DNA of 64,000 nucleotides from an uncultured Thiodictyon sp. (lineage in GTDB: Bacteria; Pseudomonadota; Gammaproteobacteria; Chromatiales; Chromatiaceae), in NCBI GenBank assembly GCA_903837595.1, contig CAILVI010000387.1, forward strand, positions 21,935 through 85,934, written 5' to 3'. Below, one piece after another: positions 15,588-24,114 of this stretch. The position numbers were made by a program, and so were the translations under genes. Position 1 is the stretch's first letter; each line of letters begins with the position of its first letter. The notes beneath the pieces are model-generated. The model was not told where the DNA came from and made no database searches. It saw nothing but the letters and a program-made list of their open reading frames with translations.

Positions 15588-18500
15588 CTAGCCGACCAAC
15601 TGCTCCACCACCCGCCCGACTTGCTCGATGCGCTGGCTGGGATCGGACAGGTCCCTGAAAAACCGCAGCTTGTCGCCGCCGTCGAGCTTGTATTCCTTCG
15701 GCCTGGTCTGAATCAGCTTGATCAGTCGCGTCGGGTCGACCTTGGTGTCGCTGCCGAAGATCACCCGCCCGCCCGCCGGACCCGCCTCTATCTTCTTGAT
15801 GCCATAGGGCTGCACGGTGAGCTTGATCTCGGTGATGGCCATCAGGTTCTTGGCCGGGTCGGGCAGCAGGCCGAAGCGGTCGATCATTTCCACCTGGATC
15901 TCGCGCAAGGCCTCCTGGTCCTTGGCGCTGGCGATGCGTTTGTACATGACCAAGCGCGTATGGACATCGGGCAGATAATCACTGGGCAGCAGCGCGGGCA
16001 GTCCCAGATCGATCTCGGCGCCGTGGTCTAACGGACGGTCAAGCTCGGGGGTGCGGCCGGCCTTCAATGCCTGCACCGCCCGCTCCAGCAGATCCGTATA
16101 GAGCGAAAAGCCGATCTCGTGGATCTGCCCCGATTGCTCATCGCCCAGGAGTTCACCGGCGCCGCGGATTTCCAGATCATGGGTGGCTAGGGTAAAGCCG
16201 GCGCCCAGGTCTTCCATGGACTCGATGGCCTCCAGGCGTTTCTTGGCGTCGGCGGTCATCTGTTTGGGCGGCGGGGTGATCAGATAGGCATAGGCACGGT
16301 GGTGTGAGCGCCCGACCCGGCCGCGCAATTGGTGCAGTTGCGCCAGCCCGAGCTTGTCCGCGCGGTTGATGACGATGGTATTGGCGCTGGGGACGTCGAT
16401 ACCGCTTTCGATGATGGTGGTGCAGACCAGCAGGTTGAAGCGCTGGTGATAGAAGTCGCGCATGATGCGCTCAAGGTCGCGCTCACGCAGTTGGCCGTGG
16501 GCGATCTGCACCCGCGCCTCCGGGATCAGCGCCTCCAACTTCTGCGCCTGGTTCTCGATGGTCTCGACCTCATTGTGGAGGAAATAGACCTGGCCGCCGC
16601 GTTTCAATTCGCGCTGCACCGCCTCCTGGATCAATGCGTCATTCCAGGGGCTGACAAAGGTCTTGATGGGGTGCCGCTCCACCGGCGGGGTGGCGATGAT
16701 CGACAGGTCACGCAGGCCCGCCATCGCCATATTCAGCGTCCGGGGGATGGGGGTGGCGGTGAGTGTCAATATATCGACCTCGGCCCGCAGCGACTTCATC
16801 TGCTCCTTGTGGCGCACCCCGAAGCGGTGTTCCTCGTCGATGACCACCAGCCCCAGGTTCTTGAACTTCACCGATGCCTGCAAGAGCTTATGGGTGCCGA
16901 CCACGATGTCCAGGGTGCCGTTGGCCAGCCCGTCCAGGATGACCTTCTGTTCCTTGGCATTGCGGAAGCGCGACAGGCTCTCGACCCGGATCGGCCAGTC
17001 GGCGAAGCGGTCGGAGAAGTTCTCGAAGTGCTGTTGGGCGAGCAGCGTGGTGGGCACCAGCACCGCCACCTGACGCCCGCCGTTGGCGGCGACGAAGGCG
17101 GCGCGCATGGCGACCTCGGTCTTGCCGAAGCCCACGTCGCCGCACACCACCCGGTCCATCGGCTTGCTGTCTTCCATGTCGGCCAGCACGCCCTCGATGG
17201 CGCGCTGTTGGTCCGGGGTCTCCTCGAATGCAAAGGCGTCGGCAAAGGCGGCGTATTCCTCCCCGGGCGCCGGGAAGGCGACGCCGGGCCGGGCGGCGCG
17301 CCGGGCGTAGATGTCCAGCAGTTCCGCGGCCACGTCGCACGCCTTCTCGGCTGCCTTGCGCTTGACCTTGTCCCATTGGTCGCCGCCTAAGCGGTGCAGC
17401 GGGGCATTCTCCGGCGAGGTCCCGGTGTAGCGTGAGATCAGGTGCAGCGAGCTGACCGGGACATAGAGCTTGTCCCCCTTGGCATACTCCAGGGTCAGGA
17501 ACTCGGTGGTGAGCCCCCCGACGGTGAGCGTCTCCAGCCCCAGATAGCGCCCGACGCCGTGGTCCTCGTGGACCACCGGTGAGCCGGCGGTGAGTTCGGT
17601 CAGGTTGCGGACAATGGCGTCGCTGTCGCGCTCCCGGGCGCGGCGGCGGCGGTCCTGGCGCACCCGCTCGCCATAGAGCTGGGTCTCGGTGACGATGGCC
17701 AGATCGGGGTGCGCCAGCCACAGGCCCTGCTCCAGCGGGGCGACGGTCAGCCCAACCGCGTCCTTGCCGGCCAGGAAGGCGGCCCAGCCGGCGACCGGGC
17801 GGGGGTTGATGCCGAAACCGTGCAGATGGTCGTTGAGCATCTCGCGGCGGCCCAGGCCCTCGGCGATGAAGAGCACGCGCCGCCCCGGCACTGCCAGGAA
17901 CTCCTGGATGGCCTGGGCCGGGTGGGTGGCGCGTGCCTGGATGCCGAGCGGCGGCAGTGCCCGGGTGGCGAAATTGTGGGCGTCCGCATAGCCCTTGCGC
18001 CGTTCGTCCAATTCGGAGCGCTGGTAGAGCACGCCCGTGAGGCCCTTGAGCCGATGGGCCAACTCGTCCGCCTCCAGATAGACCTGGGCGGGCGCCAACA
18101 GTGGCCGTTCCACGTCATGGCGACGCTGCTCATAGCGCGCCTGTACACCGTCCAGGAAGGCGGCCGCCGCGTCCCGGCAGCCGTCGGGCTCCAAGGCCAG
18201 GCAGCCATCGGGCAGATAGTCGAAGAGGGTCGCGGTCTGCTCGAAGAAGAGCGGCAGGTAATACTCCAGCCCGCCTGGGGTGCGGCCCTCCGAGACCTCC
18301 CGATAGATCAGGCTGGCCTTGGGGTCGCCTTCGAAGCGCATCCGGTAGCGTTGGCGGAAGCCGGAGATCGCCTCCTCGCTGAGCGGAAACTCGCGCGCCG
18401 GGAGCATGCGGACCTGGGTCAGGCGTTCGCGGGTGCGCTGGGTCTCGGGGTCGAAGGTGCGGATGGTGTCGACCTCGTCGTCCAGCAGGTCGATGCGCAG

Positions 18501-19097
18501 GGGCTCCGTGCTGCCCATGGGGAAGCAGTCGAGGATCGAGCCGCGCACGGCAAACTCGCCGTGGCCCATGACCTGGGAGACGCAGGAATAGCCGGAGCGC
18601 TCCAGGCGGCGGCGGGTCAAGTCCAGGTCCAGCTGGTCGCCGACGGCCAGCACCAGTGAGTGACCGTCCACATAATCGCGCGGCGGCAGGCGCTGGAGCA
18701 GGGTCGCCATCGGCACCACCAGCACGCCGCGCTTGAGCGTCGGCAGGCGGTGCAGGGTTAGTAGGCGCTCGGAGACCAACTCCGGCAGGGGCGAGAAGAC
18801 GTCATAGGGCAGGGTCTCCCAGTCCGGGAAGCCGAGCAGTGGGATGGCGTCCGCGGACCCTTCGCCCAGGAAGAACGCGAGTGCGTCACGCAGTCGGGTC
18901 GCCGCCTGCACGTCCTCCACCAGGGCCAGCACCAGGCCCGGGTGGCGCTGCGCCGCCGCGGCAATCGCCAGTGCCCGGGCCGCCCCCCGCAGCCGGCCCC
19001 ACAGGAGTCGCTCGCCGGGGCGCTGCGGCAGGGGGGGTGTCAGGGGTGAGCACAGTGCGGCGTCGGCGGCGGCCTCGGATACGGCAGGGGGAGTCAT
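15588..19097 (-). CDS. mfd: Transcription-repair coupling factor Mfd
   Basis: 1169 residues, close to the E. coli length. The N-terminal UvrB-like part contains RGSILDCFPMG and LLDDEVDTIRTFDPETQRT. The RNA-polymerase-interacting domain follows (VHEDHGVGRYLGLETL, LTLEYAKGDKLYVPVSSL). The translocase has Walker A CGDVGFGKTEVAMRAAF, the DEEH box in VIDEEHRFGV, LTATPIPRTL, and helicase motifs V/VI (ESGIDVPSANTIVI, QLRGRVGRSHH). The C-terminal regulatory domain is intact. Mfd removes RNA polymerase stalled at DNA lesions and recruits UvrA. Confidence 0.98.
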   Translation of the reverse strand: MTPPAVSEAAADAALCSPLTPPLPQRPGERLLWGRLRGAARALAIAAAAQRHPGLVLALVEDVQAATRLRDALAFFLGEGSADAIPLLGFPDWETLPYDVFSPLPELVSERLLTLHRLPTLKRGVLVVPMATLLQRLPPRDYVDGHSLVLAVGDQLDLDLTRRRLERSGYSCVSQVMGHGEFAVRGSILDCFPMGSTEPLRIDLLDDEVDTIRTFDPETQRTRERLTQVRMLPAREFPLSEEAISGFRQRYRMRFEGDPKASLIYREVSEGRTPGGLEYYLPLFFEQTATLFDYLPDGCLALEPDGCRDAAAAFLDGVQARYEQRRHDVERPLLAPAQVYLEADELAHRLKGLTGVLYQRSELDERRKGYADAHNFATRALPPLGIQARATHPAQAIQEFLAVPGRRVLFIAEGLGRREMLNDHLHGFGINPRPVAGWAAFLAGKDAVGLTVAPLEQGLWLAHPDLAIVTETQLYGERVRQDRRRRARERDSDAIVRNLTELTAGSPVVHEDHGVGRYLGLETLTVGGLTTEFLTLEYAKGDKLYVPVSSLHLISRYTGTSPENAPLHRLGGDQWDKVKRKAAEKACDVAAELLDIYARRAARPGVAFPAPGEEYAAFADAFAFEETPDQQRAIEGVLADMEDSKPMDRVVCGDVGFGKTEVAMRAAFVAANGGRQVAVLVPTTLLAQQHFENFSDRFADWPIRVESLSRFRNAKEQKVILDGLANGTLDIVVGTHKLLQASVKFKNLGLVVIDEEHRFGVRHKEQMKSLRAEVDILTLTATPIPRTLNMAMAGLRDLSIIATPPVERHPIKTFVSPWNDALIQEAVQRELKRGGQVYFLHNEVETIENQAQKLEALIPEARVQIAHGQLRERDLERIMRDFYHQRFNLLVCTTIIESGIDVPSANTIVINRADKLGLAQLHQLRGRVGRSHHRAYAYLITPPPKQMTADAKKRLEAIESMEDLGAGFTLATHDLEIRGAGELLGDEQSGQIHEIGFSLYTDLLERAVQALKAGRTPELDRPLDHGAEIDLGLPALLPSDYLPDVHTRLVMYKRIASAKDQEALREIQVEMIDRFGLLPDPAKNLMAITEIKLTVQPYGIKKIEAGPAGGRVIFGSDTKVDPTRLIKLIQTRPKEYKLDGGDKLRFFRDLSDPSQRIEQVGRVVEQLVG

Positions 19098-19150
19098 CAG
19101 GATTCGGGGTGCGGGTCAGGGGGGCGGGTGGGGATTTTCTCACAGTCCTT

Positions 19151-19177
19151 GAAAAATCGCCCCCTGGGCGATTTTTC
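19151..19177 (-). terminator. Intrinsic terminator of the 58-aa peptide gene
   Basis: GAAAAATCGCC and GGCGATTTTTC are a perfect 11-bp inverted repeat with a 5-nt loop. On the minus strand the stem ends in a T-run, 7 bp after the stop of the small secreted peptide gene and 54 bp before the mfd start. It should isolate the peptide transcript from mfd and is also symmetrical enough to act from the other side. Confidence 0.8.
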
Positions 19178-19183
19178 ACGCGT

Positions 19184-19360
19184 TCAAACACCGGTCGGGC
19201 GTGCCTCCAGGGCCATGGGCGCCGGCGACCACAGCGCGGTGGCCGTGGCCGTCCTCTTGCCTTTGCCGCCGTCACCGGCGTGTGCGGGGAGCAGCGAACC
19301 GGCCAGGAGCAGACCGGCCAGCAGGCCGGCGGTGAGGAGTGCGGACGTGCGGATGGTCAT
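19184..19360 (-). CDS. Small secreted peptide, 58 aa
   Basis: The frame starts ATG at 19360 and ends TGA at 19184. The N-terminus is a clear signal peptide: MTIRTS, hydrophobic LLTAGLLAGLLLAGSLL, then PAHA as cleavage site. The mature part is only about 30 residues (GDGGKGKRTATATALWSP...), basic at its start. GAGG sits about 8 nt before the ATG. A perfect terminator follows directly. Gene, start, signal and terminator together support a real gene although no homologue is recognised. Confidence 0.65.
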   Translation of the reverse strand: MTIRTSALLTAGLLAGLLLAGSLLPAHAGDGGKGKRTATATALWSPAPMALEARPTGV

Positions 19361-19474
19361 CGCTGATGCCTCGTGGGCTGTGAATGGGGTGGTGAGTGGC
19401 GCTCGGCACCGGCGCGGGGTGCGTCTCCTACCAATAAGTTAGGGCATTGCCGGGAACCACAAGGCGCGGCGTAA

Positions 19475-19606
19475 CTGCGCGCCCGGCTCGCCGCCCATCA
19501 CCTCACCCCCGTTGCGGCACCGGTCTATGCCTGCTACAACGGTCCCTTCACGCCAGGTCCGCTGCGCCGCAACGAGGTCCTGATCGAACTGGCCGAGGGT
19601 CGATAA
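19475..19606 (+). pseudogene. 3' remnant of a SOUL heme-binding protein gene
   Basis: The frame open from 19475 (after a TAA at 19472) ends TAA at 19606 and contains PVYACYNGPFTPGPLRRNEVLIEL. The SOUL/HBP family ends with A.Y.PPWTP.FLRRNEV...L, so this looks like the last 40 or so residues of such a protein. Nothing upstream continues the family, so only the tail survives. Confidence 0.55.
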
Positions 19607-19609
19607 CGC

Positions 19610-21325
19610 TCACCCGCCCGGCGCCGTCTTGAGCGCCTCCAGGCGTGCGGCGGCTTCGGGGACGCCGCGCGCCTGGGCCTTGCGATACCACTCCTGCGCC
19701 TTGTCGGGCCGGGGCTTGGGAAGCGGGGAGGTGCCGGGCGCCCAGTGCAGCGGGTCGTACATTTCGGCCAGGGCAAAGGCGGCGGGGCCGTCGTCGTGGT
19801 TGGCAAGGGTCCGCACCAGGAAGAACCAGGGGTCGAGATGGCCGGCCTCGCGCAGATCTTGGGCCAGTGCCCAGAGGTCAGCGGCGGGCAGTGCGACCTC
19901 GGCGGCGATCAGTGCCTCCACCAGCGCGAAGGCGTCCGCGGGTCGGCCGGCGACCCGCAGTTGTTTGGTCAGGGTCACCAAGGCGTCGTTCGGCAGCCCG
20001 CTCGCGGGTGGCGCGGCGATCAGTGATCGGGCGGACTTAAGGGCCTCGTCATAGCGTCCGGCCTGGGTCAGGGACTCAATGTTTTCGGCCATGGTCGCGG
20101 GCGATCCGGACTCAGGCGGCTTGAGTCGCTGGCTCCCGGTCGCCACTGAGGCGGTGGTTGCGCCGGGCTGGTCCCGGCCGGGCGGTGGGGTCGTCTCCAA
20201 TGGGCGCAGAATGAAGTAGATGCCCGCCGCCGCGGCCACCGTCAGCACGGCGCCGCCACCCCAGAGCAGCGGGCCCATCCGGCCTCGCGGTGCCGGCTCC
20301 GCGGGGGGCCGCCAACCGTCTGGGGTGTGGGACCGCTGGGCGACCGGGGGGTGCGCCGGCCACTTCAGCAGCAGGGTATCGAGGCTTGCGGGTCGGCGCG
20401 CCGGGTCGGGCTCCAGCATGGCGCTCAACCACGGGCGGATGGGGGCCGGTATCTGCGTCAGGTCGGGCACCGTCAGACGGGCGCGCAGGGCCGCATCAAT
20501 GCTGTTGGTCATGTCCAAGGGGTGGCCGAGGGCCGCAGCGGCGAGGATCAGACCCAGGCTGTAGATGTCCGAGCGCCCGTCCACGACCCCGCCGAACATC
20601 CCGAACTGCTCCGGGGAGGCAAAGCGGTATTTGCCGGCGAATGAGTCACCGATAATGGTCGCCTCAGCCGGGTCGGTGAGTTTGCTCAGTCCGAAGTCGA
20701 TGAGTTTGGCGGCGGTCACCCCGGCGTCCGGCAGGATCACGTTATCCGGGGAGATGTCGCGGTGAATGGCCCCGTGTCGATGGGCTGCCGCGAGTCCCGC
20801 GGCGAGCCGGTCACGCAGTATCAACACCTCCTCGGGGGGGAGCGGCCCTTCGCGTAGTCGCTCCGCCAGCGAGGAACCCTCCACGAACTCCATGACCAGA
20901 TAGTCCCGCCCCTCGGCATCGCGCAGGAAACCCTCGTAACTCACCACGGCGTCGTTACGTACCCCGCGCAGAACCTTGGCCTCGCGGTAAAACAAGTCCA
21001 TCACCTGGCGGTTGGCGGCCATCGCGGGGCGGATCACCTTCACCGCGTGCAGGCTGCCGAGTCCGGCATGACGGGTCAGGTAGACCTCGCCCATGCCGCC
21101 GCCGCCCAGCAAGCGCTCGACCCGGTAGGTATTGACCAGCAAGGTACCGGGCGGGATGTCGGTTGGCGAGGGTGGCTGCGTCGCCTCGGCGGCGGGGAGT
21201 GGCGGTGCCGTGGGCGCTGAGTCTGGCCCGGTTTCCGGCCCGGTGGGCATCATGGTGCGCAACTGCGTGGCCGCCGTGGGATCGGCGCTGCCGGTTCCGG
21301 TCAGCCTGGTCGATTCGCTGTTCAT
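19610..21325 (-). CDS. ppkA: T6SS-associated Ser/Thr kinase (PpkA-like)
   Basis: 571 residues from the ATG at 21325, chosen for the GGGGGG tract just before it; ATG 21346 and GTG 21388 are alternatives. The Hanks-type kinase domain spans about 65-335: glycine loop LLGGGGMGEVY, Lys96, catalytic HRDISPDN (Asp190), DFG at 210-212, SPEQ. A single membrane helix (LLWGGGAVLTVAAAAGIYFIL) at about 345-365 is followed by a periplasmic Sel1/TPR-like region with AxEMYDPLHWAPG... and AQEWYRKAQARG. It is divergent from the FHA gene of the T6SS cluster; the kinase most likely phosphorylates that FHA protein to trigger assembly, opposed by the PP2C gene at the other end. Confidence 0.88.
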   Translation of the reverse strand: MNSESTRLTGTGSADPTAATQLRTMMPTGPETGPDSAPTAPPLPAAEATQPPSPTDIPPGTLLVNTYRVERLLGGGGMGEVYLTRHAGLGSLHAVKVIRPAMAANRQVMDLFYREAKVLRGVRNDAVVSYEGFLRDAEGRDYLVMEFVEGSSLAERLREGPLPPEEVLILRDRLAAGLAAAHRHGAIHRDISPDNVILPDAGVTAAKLIDFGLSKLTDPAEATIIGDSFAGKYRFASPEQFGMFGGVVDGRSDIYSLGLILAAAALGHPLDMTNSIDAALRARLTVPDLTQIPAPIRPWLSAMLEPDPARRPASLDTLLLKWPAHPPVAQRSHTPDGWRPPAEPAPRGRMGPLLWGGGAVLTVAAAAGIYFILRPLETTPPPGRDQPGATTASVATGSQRLKPPESGSPATMAENIESLTQAGRYDEALKSARSLIAAPPASGLPNDALVTLTKQLRVAGRPADAFALVEALIAAEVALPAADLWALAQDLREAGHLDPWFFLVRTLANHDDGPAAFALAEMYDPLHWAPGTSPLPKPRPDKAQEWYRKAQARGVPEAAARLEALKTAPGG

Positions 21326-21748
21326 CTGCCCCCCGGTTGCGTTCATGTGCGGACCAATGCCCTGTCTTGGGACCTCCCGGTCAGGCACGGGCGCGGGGTC
21401 CGTGTCCCGTGGCGGGCGGCTGGCTGCGGCTCATCCCGTGCCGGGCATTGTAGCCGACAGCTGCGCTGCGCGGGGTTACCGTCCCTCCCCGACGCCGCAT
21501 CCGGCGCCGGGTTCAAGGCGCCGGCGGTGGCAGCGTGTCGACGCTCGCGCGGGTGGATTAGGCCTGGGTCCCGGTGTCATACAGGTGCCACCTGGCCTGG
21601 CGCCCCCCAACCGGGCAAGTACTCCGAGGGCGCCGCGAGTGGGTCGCGACCCGCTGGTGTGCGCGGTCCAACGATGCAGGGCCAGCCGATCCTAATCATG
21701 ACCTTGGTTTATACTGACGCTCCCTTCGTCAACGAGTCAGGGCTCGAC
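21326..21748. promoter_or_regulatory. Divergent promoter region of the T6SS cluster
   Basis: 423 bp between the kinase and FHA starts. A TATACT at about 21709 could be a -10 for the FHA-tssM operon. Upstream starts for both genes are open in this interval but lack RBS or family sequence. No sigma-54 or other operator was recognised. Confidence 0.4.
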
Positions 21749-23380
21749 ATGGAGTTCAGCATCACCATCGCGCGCCATCAGGGCGCGGCACCCGCAACCC
21801 CCACCCGCCTCACCATTGGCGAGAGTGGGTGTATTGTCGGTCGCAACCCGGGCAGCGACCTGATCCTGAGCGATCCGGATCGGGTCGTCTCCGGTCGCCA
21901 TCTCCGCCTTGAGCTGCGTGACGGCAGCCCCTGGGCGATTGACCTGGGGAGCACCAACGGGACCTTCCTCAACCAGGCTGAAGAGCGGCTGCCGGTCCAG
22001 CAGCCGGTCCGGTTGGCGGACGGGGACACCCTGAACATCGGCCCCTACGAACTGGTGATCGCTGCGGGTGGAACCGGGGCCGCCCGATCCGATCCCTTCG
22101 GCCTCACGGGCGATCAATTCCTGCCCGGCCTCAATGGCCCCGATCCGACACCGGACATCATGGACCTGCTGACCCCGGGCGGCGCTGCTGCGGGCACCGG
22201 CCCGGCCCCGCCCGCCCGTGCCTTCTCTCTGTCAAAGAGGTCGGACCCGTTTGCCGATGCCGTGGCCCTGGACCCCTTCCTCGGCGGCCCGGCCGCGCCC
22301 GCCGAGGCGGGGCTGGCGATGCCCCGGCCCACCCCCTTCGAGCACGTCCATTTCCGCCCGCCGGAGATTGGGCCCGCCGCGCGGCCAGGCGGGGCGCCGG
22401 CCGGGCCCCTGGTGCCGGACGATTATGACTTGCTCGCCGACGATTCGGGCGACCATGCGAGCGATCCGTTCGCGGATTTTGGCGCCCCGCTGCCGCAGCC
22501 TCCCCTGCCGGTAGCCCCGTTGCAGCCCGTGCCACCGCCCCGGGGCGGGCCGCCCGCGGACCCTATCCTGTCGGTGGAACCGCCGACACCATCGGCCGTG
22601 CCGGCCGCTGTAATGTCACCGGCGCCGCCCGCATTGGCCCCGGTCGTGGCGGTGCCGCGTCCGGCGCGTCCGTCCCAGATGGCGCCGGAGCCGGTTCCGC
22701 AGCCCACCGCGCCGATCGCGGTTCCCGTCACGCCCCCCGTCGCCGCGCCCGGCGCGGCACCGTCGGCGCTGGACACCGGGCTCGGCAGCTTCCTTGCCGG
22801 GCTCGGGGTCGGCTGCGCCGAGTCGATCAAAGACCCGCATCAGTTCTTGTACGACGTCGGGGAACTCCTGCGGGAGCTGACCCAGGGGCTCACGGGGACC
22901 ATGCAGAGTCGCGCTGAGTTCAAGAGCGAACTGCGCCTCGGGGTGACCACTATCCGTGCGGCGGAGAACAACCCCTTTAAGTTCTCCGTGGGAGTGGACG
23001 AGGCCCTGGAGCGGTTGCTGTTTCGCTCTGCTCCGGGCTTTCTGCCGCCCGTGGAGGCGGCACGGGGCGCCTTCGAGGACATCCAGGCGCATGAGATGGC
23101 CATGATCGCCGGTCTGCGCGCGGCCCTGCGGGCGCTGCTGGCCCGCTTCGAGCCGGCCGAGTTGGAGCGGCGCCTGGGGGCGGCCTCCGGGCTCGACAAG
23201 CTCCTGCCGATGGCGCGCCGTTCGCGCTATTGGGATCTTTTCACCGAGACCTATGGTCAAGTGGCAGCGGATGCGGCGGATGACTTCATGCAGTTGTTCG
23301 GTGACGCCTTCACCCGCGCCTATGAGGACCAGGTCCACCGCCTGGCCCAGGCGCGTCGGCAGCAGGGCAAACATGGCTAG
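21749..23380 (+). CDS. tagH: T6SS FHA domain protein TagH/Fha
   Basis: 543 residues from the ATG at 21749. The open frame extends 134 codons further upstream, but that part is not family-like. The FHA phosphothreonine-binding domain is at about 15-100: GRNPGSDLIL, SGRH at 48-51 and GSTNGT at 67-72, the conserved ligand residues. A Pro/Ala-rich linker of about 230 residues follows, then the T6SS-specific C-terminal domain (DPHQFLYDVGELLREL, NPFKFSVGVDEALERLL, FEDIQAHEMAMIAGLRAAL, RYWDLFTETYGQV). It is the expected substrate and reader of the threonine-phosphorylation pathway. It leads the operon into tssJ. Confidence 0.93.
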   Translation: MEFSITIARHQGAAPATPTRLTIGESGCIVGRNPGSDLILSDPDRVVSGRHLRLELRDGSPWAIDLGSTNGTFLNQAEERLPVQQPVRLADGDTLNIGPYELVIAAGGTGAARSDPFGLTGDQFLPGLNGPDPTPDIMDLLTPGGAAAGTGPAPPARAFSLSKRSDPFADAVALDPFLGGPAAPAEAGLAMPRPTPFEHVHFRPPEIGPAARPGGAPAGPLVPDDYDLLADDSGDHASDPFADFGAPLPQPPLPVAPLQPVPPPRGGPPADPILSVEPPTPSAVPAAVMSPAPPALAPVVAVPRPARPSQMAPEPVPQPTAPIAVPVTPPVAAPGAAPSALDTGLGSFLAGLGVGCAESIKDPHQFLYDVGELLRELTQGLTGTMQSRAEFKSELRLGVTTIRAAENNPFKFSVGVDEALERLLFRSAPGFLPPVEAARGAFEDIQAHEMAMIAGLRAALRALLARFEPAELERRLGAASGLDKLLPMARRSRYWDLFTETYGQVAADAADDFMQLFGDAFTRAYEDQVHRLAQARRQQGKHG

Positions 23381-23448
23381 GACCGGCTGCCGTTCCCTGA
23401 TAATCTCTGACGACCACGAGTGACGAGGCCAGCGACGAGGGTAGCGTG

Positions 23449-24105
23449 ATGAACCGACCGGCAAAGCAATGGCAGCGGGCAGTCAGTGTCCTGATGTTGG
23501 CTGTGGCGGTATTAGCCGCACCCGTCGGCGCCGCCGGCTTGGCCGACGCGCCCGCGTCGGCCCCCAAAGACTCGCAAGCCGCGCAGCGTCAGCAGGCCGT
23601 CGACGCGGCCAAGACCGCCGCGGATGTCGGTGGGAAAGCGAAGTCGGTCTGGGATAAGCTCGGCGAACTCGCTGGCAAAGCACCTCCGGTCGCACCCCCG
23701 GCCGCACCCAAGGGGGACAAGCCGCCGCAGTTGCACCTTCAGGTGCTCGCCGCCCCCGACGCCAACCGGGGGCCGGGGAAGCGTGGCCTGCCGATCGTGG
23801 TGCGGATCTATCAACTGAAGGTCGAGGGGGGCTTTGCGAGTGCGGACTTCTTCAGCCTCTATGACAAGGAGTCGGCGACCTTGGGTGCTGACCTGATCGC
23901 TCGGGAGGAGGTCAGGTTGGTGCCGGGGCAGCGGCGCTCGCTGGTGCAACCGTTAAACCCCGCGGCCACTCACTTGGGCGTGGTCGGTGCCTTCCGTGAT
24001 ATCGACCGGGCCGATTGGCGGGCCTTGGAGGTCCTCAAGCCGGGCCAGGACAACACCGTTCAAATCGACGTCGGGGCGACCACGATCACCGCCCAACAGC
24101 GCTGA
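23449..24105 (+). CDS. tssJ: T6SS TssJ, lacking the lipobox cysteine
   Basis: 218 residues from ATG 23449 with GAGG upstream. The C-terminal 130 residues match TssJ (LHLQVLAAPDANRG, PIVVRIYQLK, FFSLYDKES, LVPGQRRSL, VVGAFRDIDRADW). TssJ is normally an outer-membrane lipoprotein that binds the TssM tail. Here the signal region (VLMLAVAVLAAPVGAAGLA) has no cysteine, and there is no Cys anywhere in the protein, so it cannot be lipidated. A 60-residue Ala/Lys/Pro-rich linker separates the signal from the TssJ fold. Position between tagH and tssK supports the call. Confidence 0.88.
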   Translation: MNRPAKQWQRAVSVLMLAVAVLAAPVGAAGLADAPASAPKDSQAAQRQQAVDAAKTAADVGGKAKSVWDKLGELAGKAPPVAPPAAPKGDKPPQLHLQVLAAPDANRGPGKRGLPIVVRIYQLKVEGGFASADFFSLYDKESATLGADLIAREEVRLVPGQRRSLVQPLNPAATHLGVVGAFRDIDRADWRALEVLKPGQDNTVQIDVGATTITAQQR

Positions 24106-24114
24106 GGAGGCACT

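Noticed and set aside
21347-21748. N-terminal extension of the FHA protein
   Set aside because: The FHA fold starts right after MEFSITI at 21749; the upstream residues are Arg/Ala/Gly noise without RBS.
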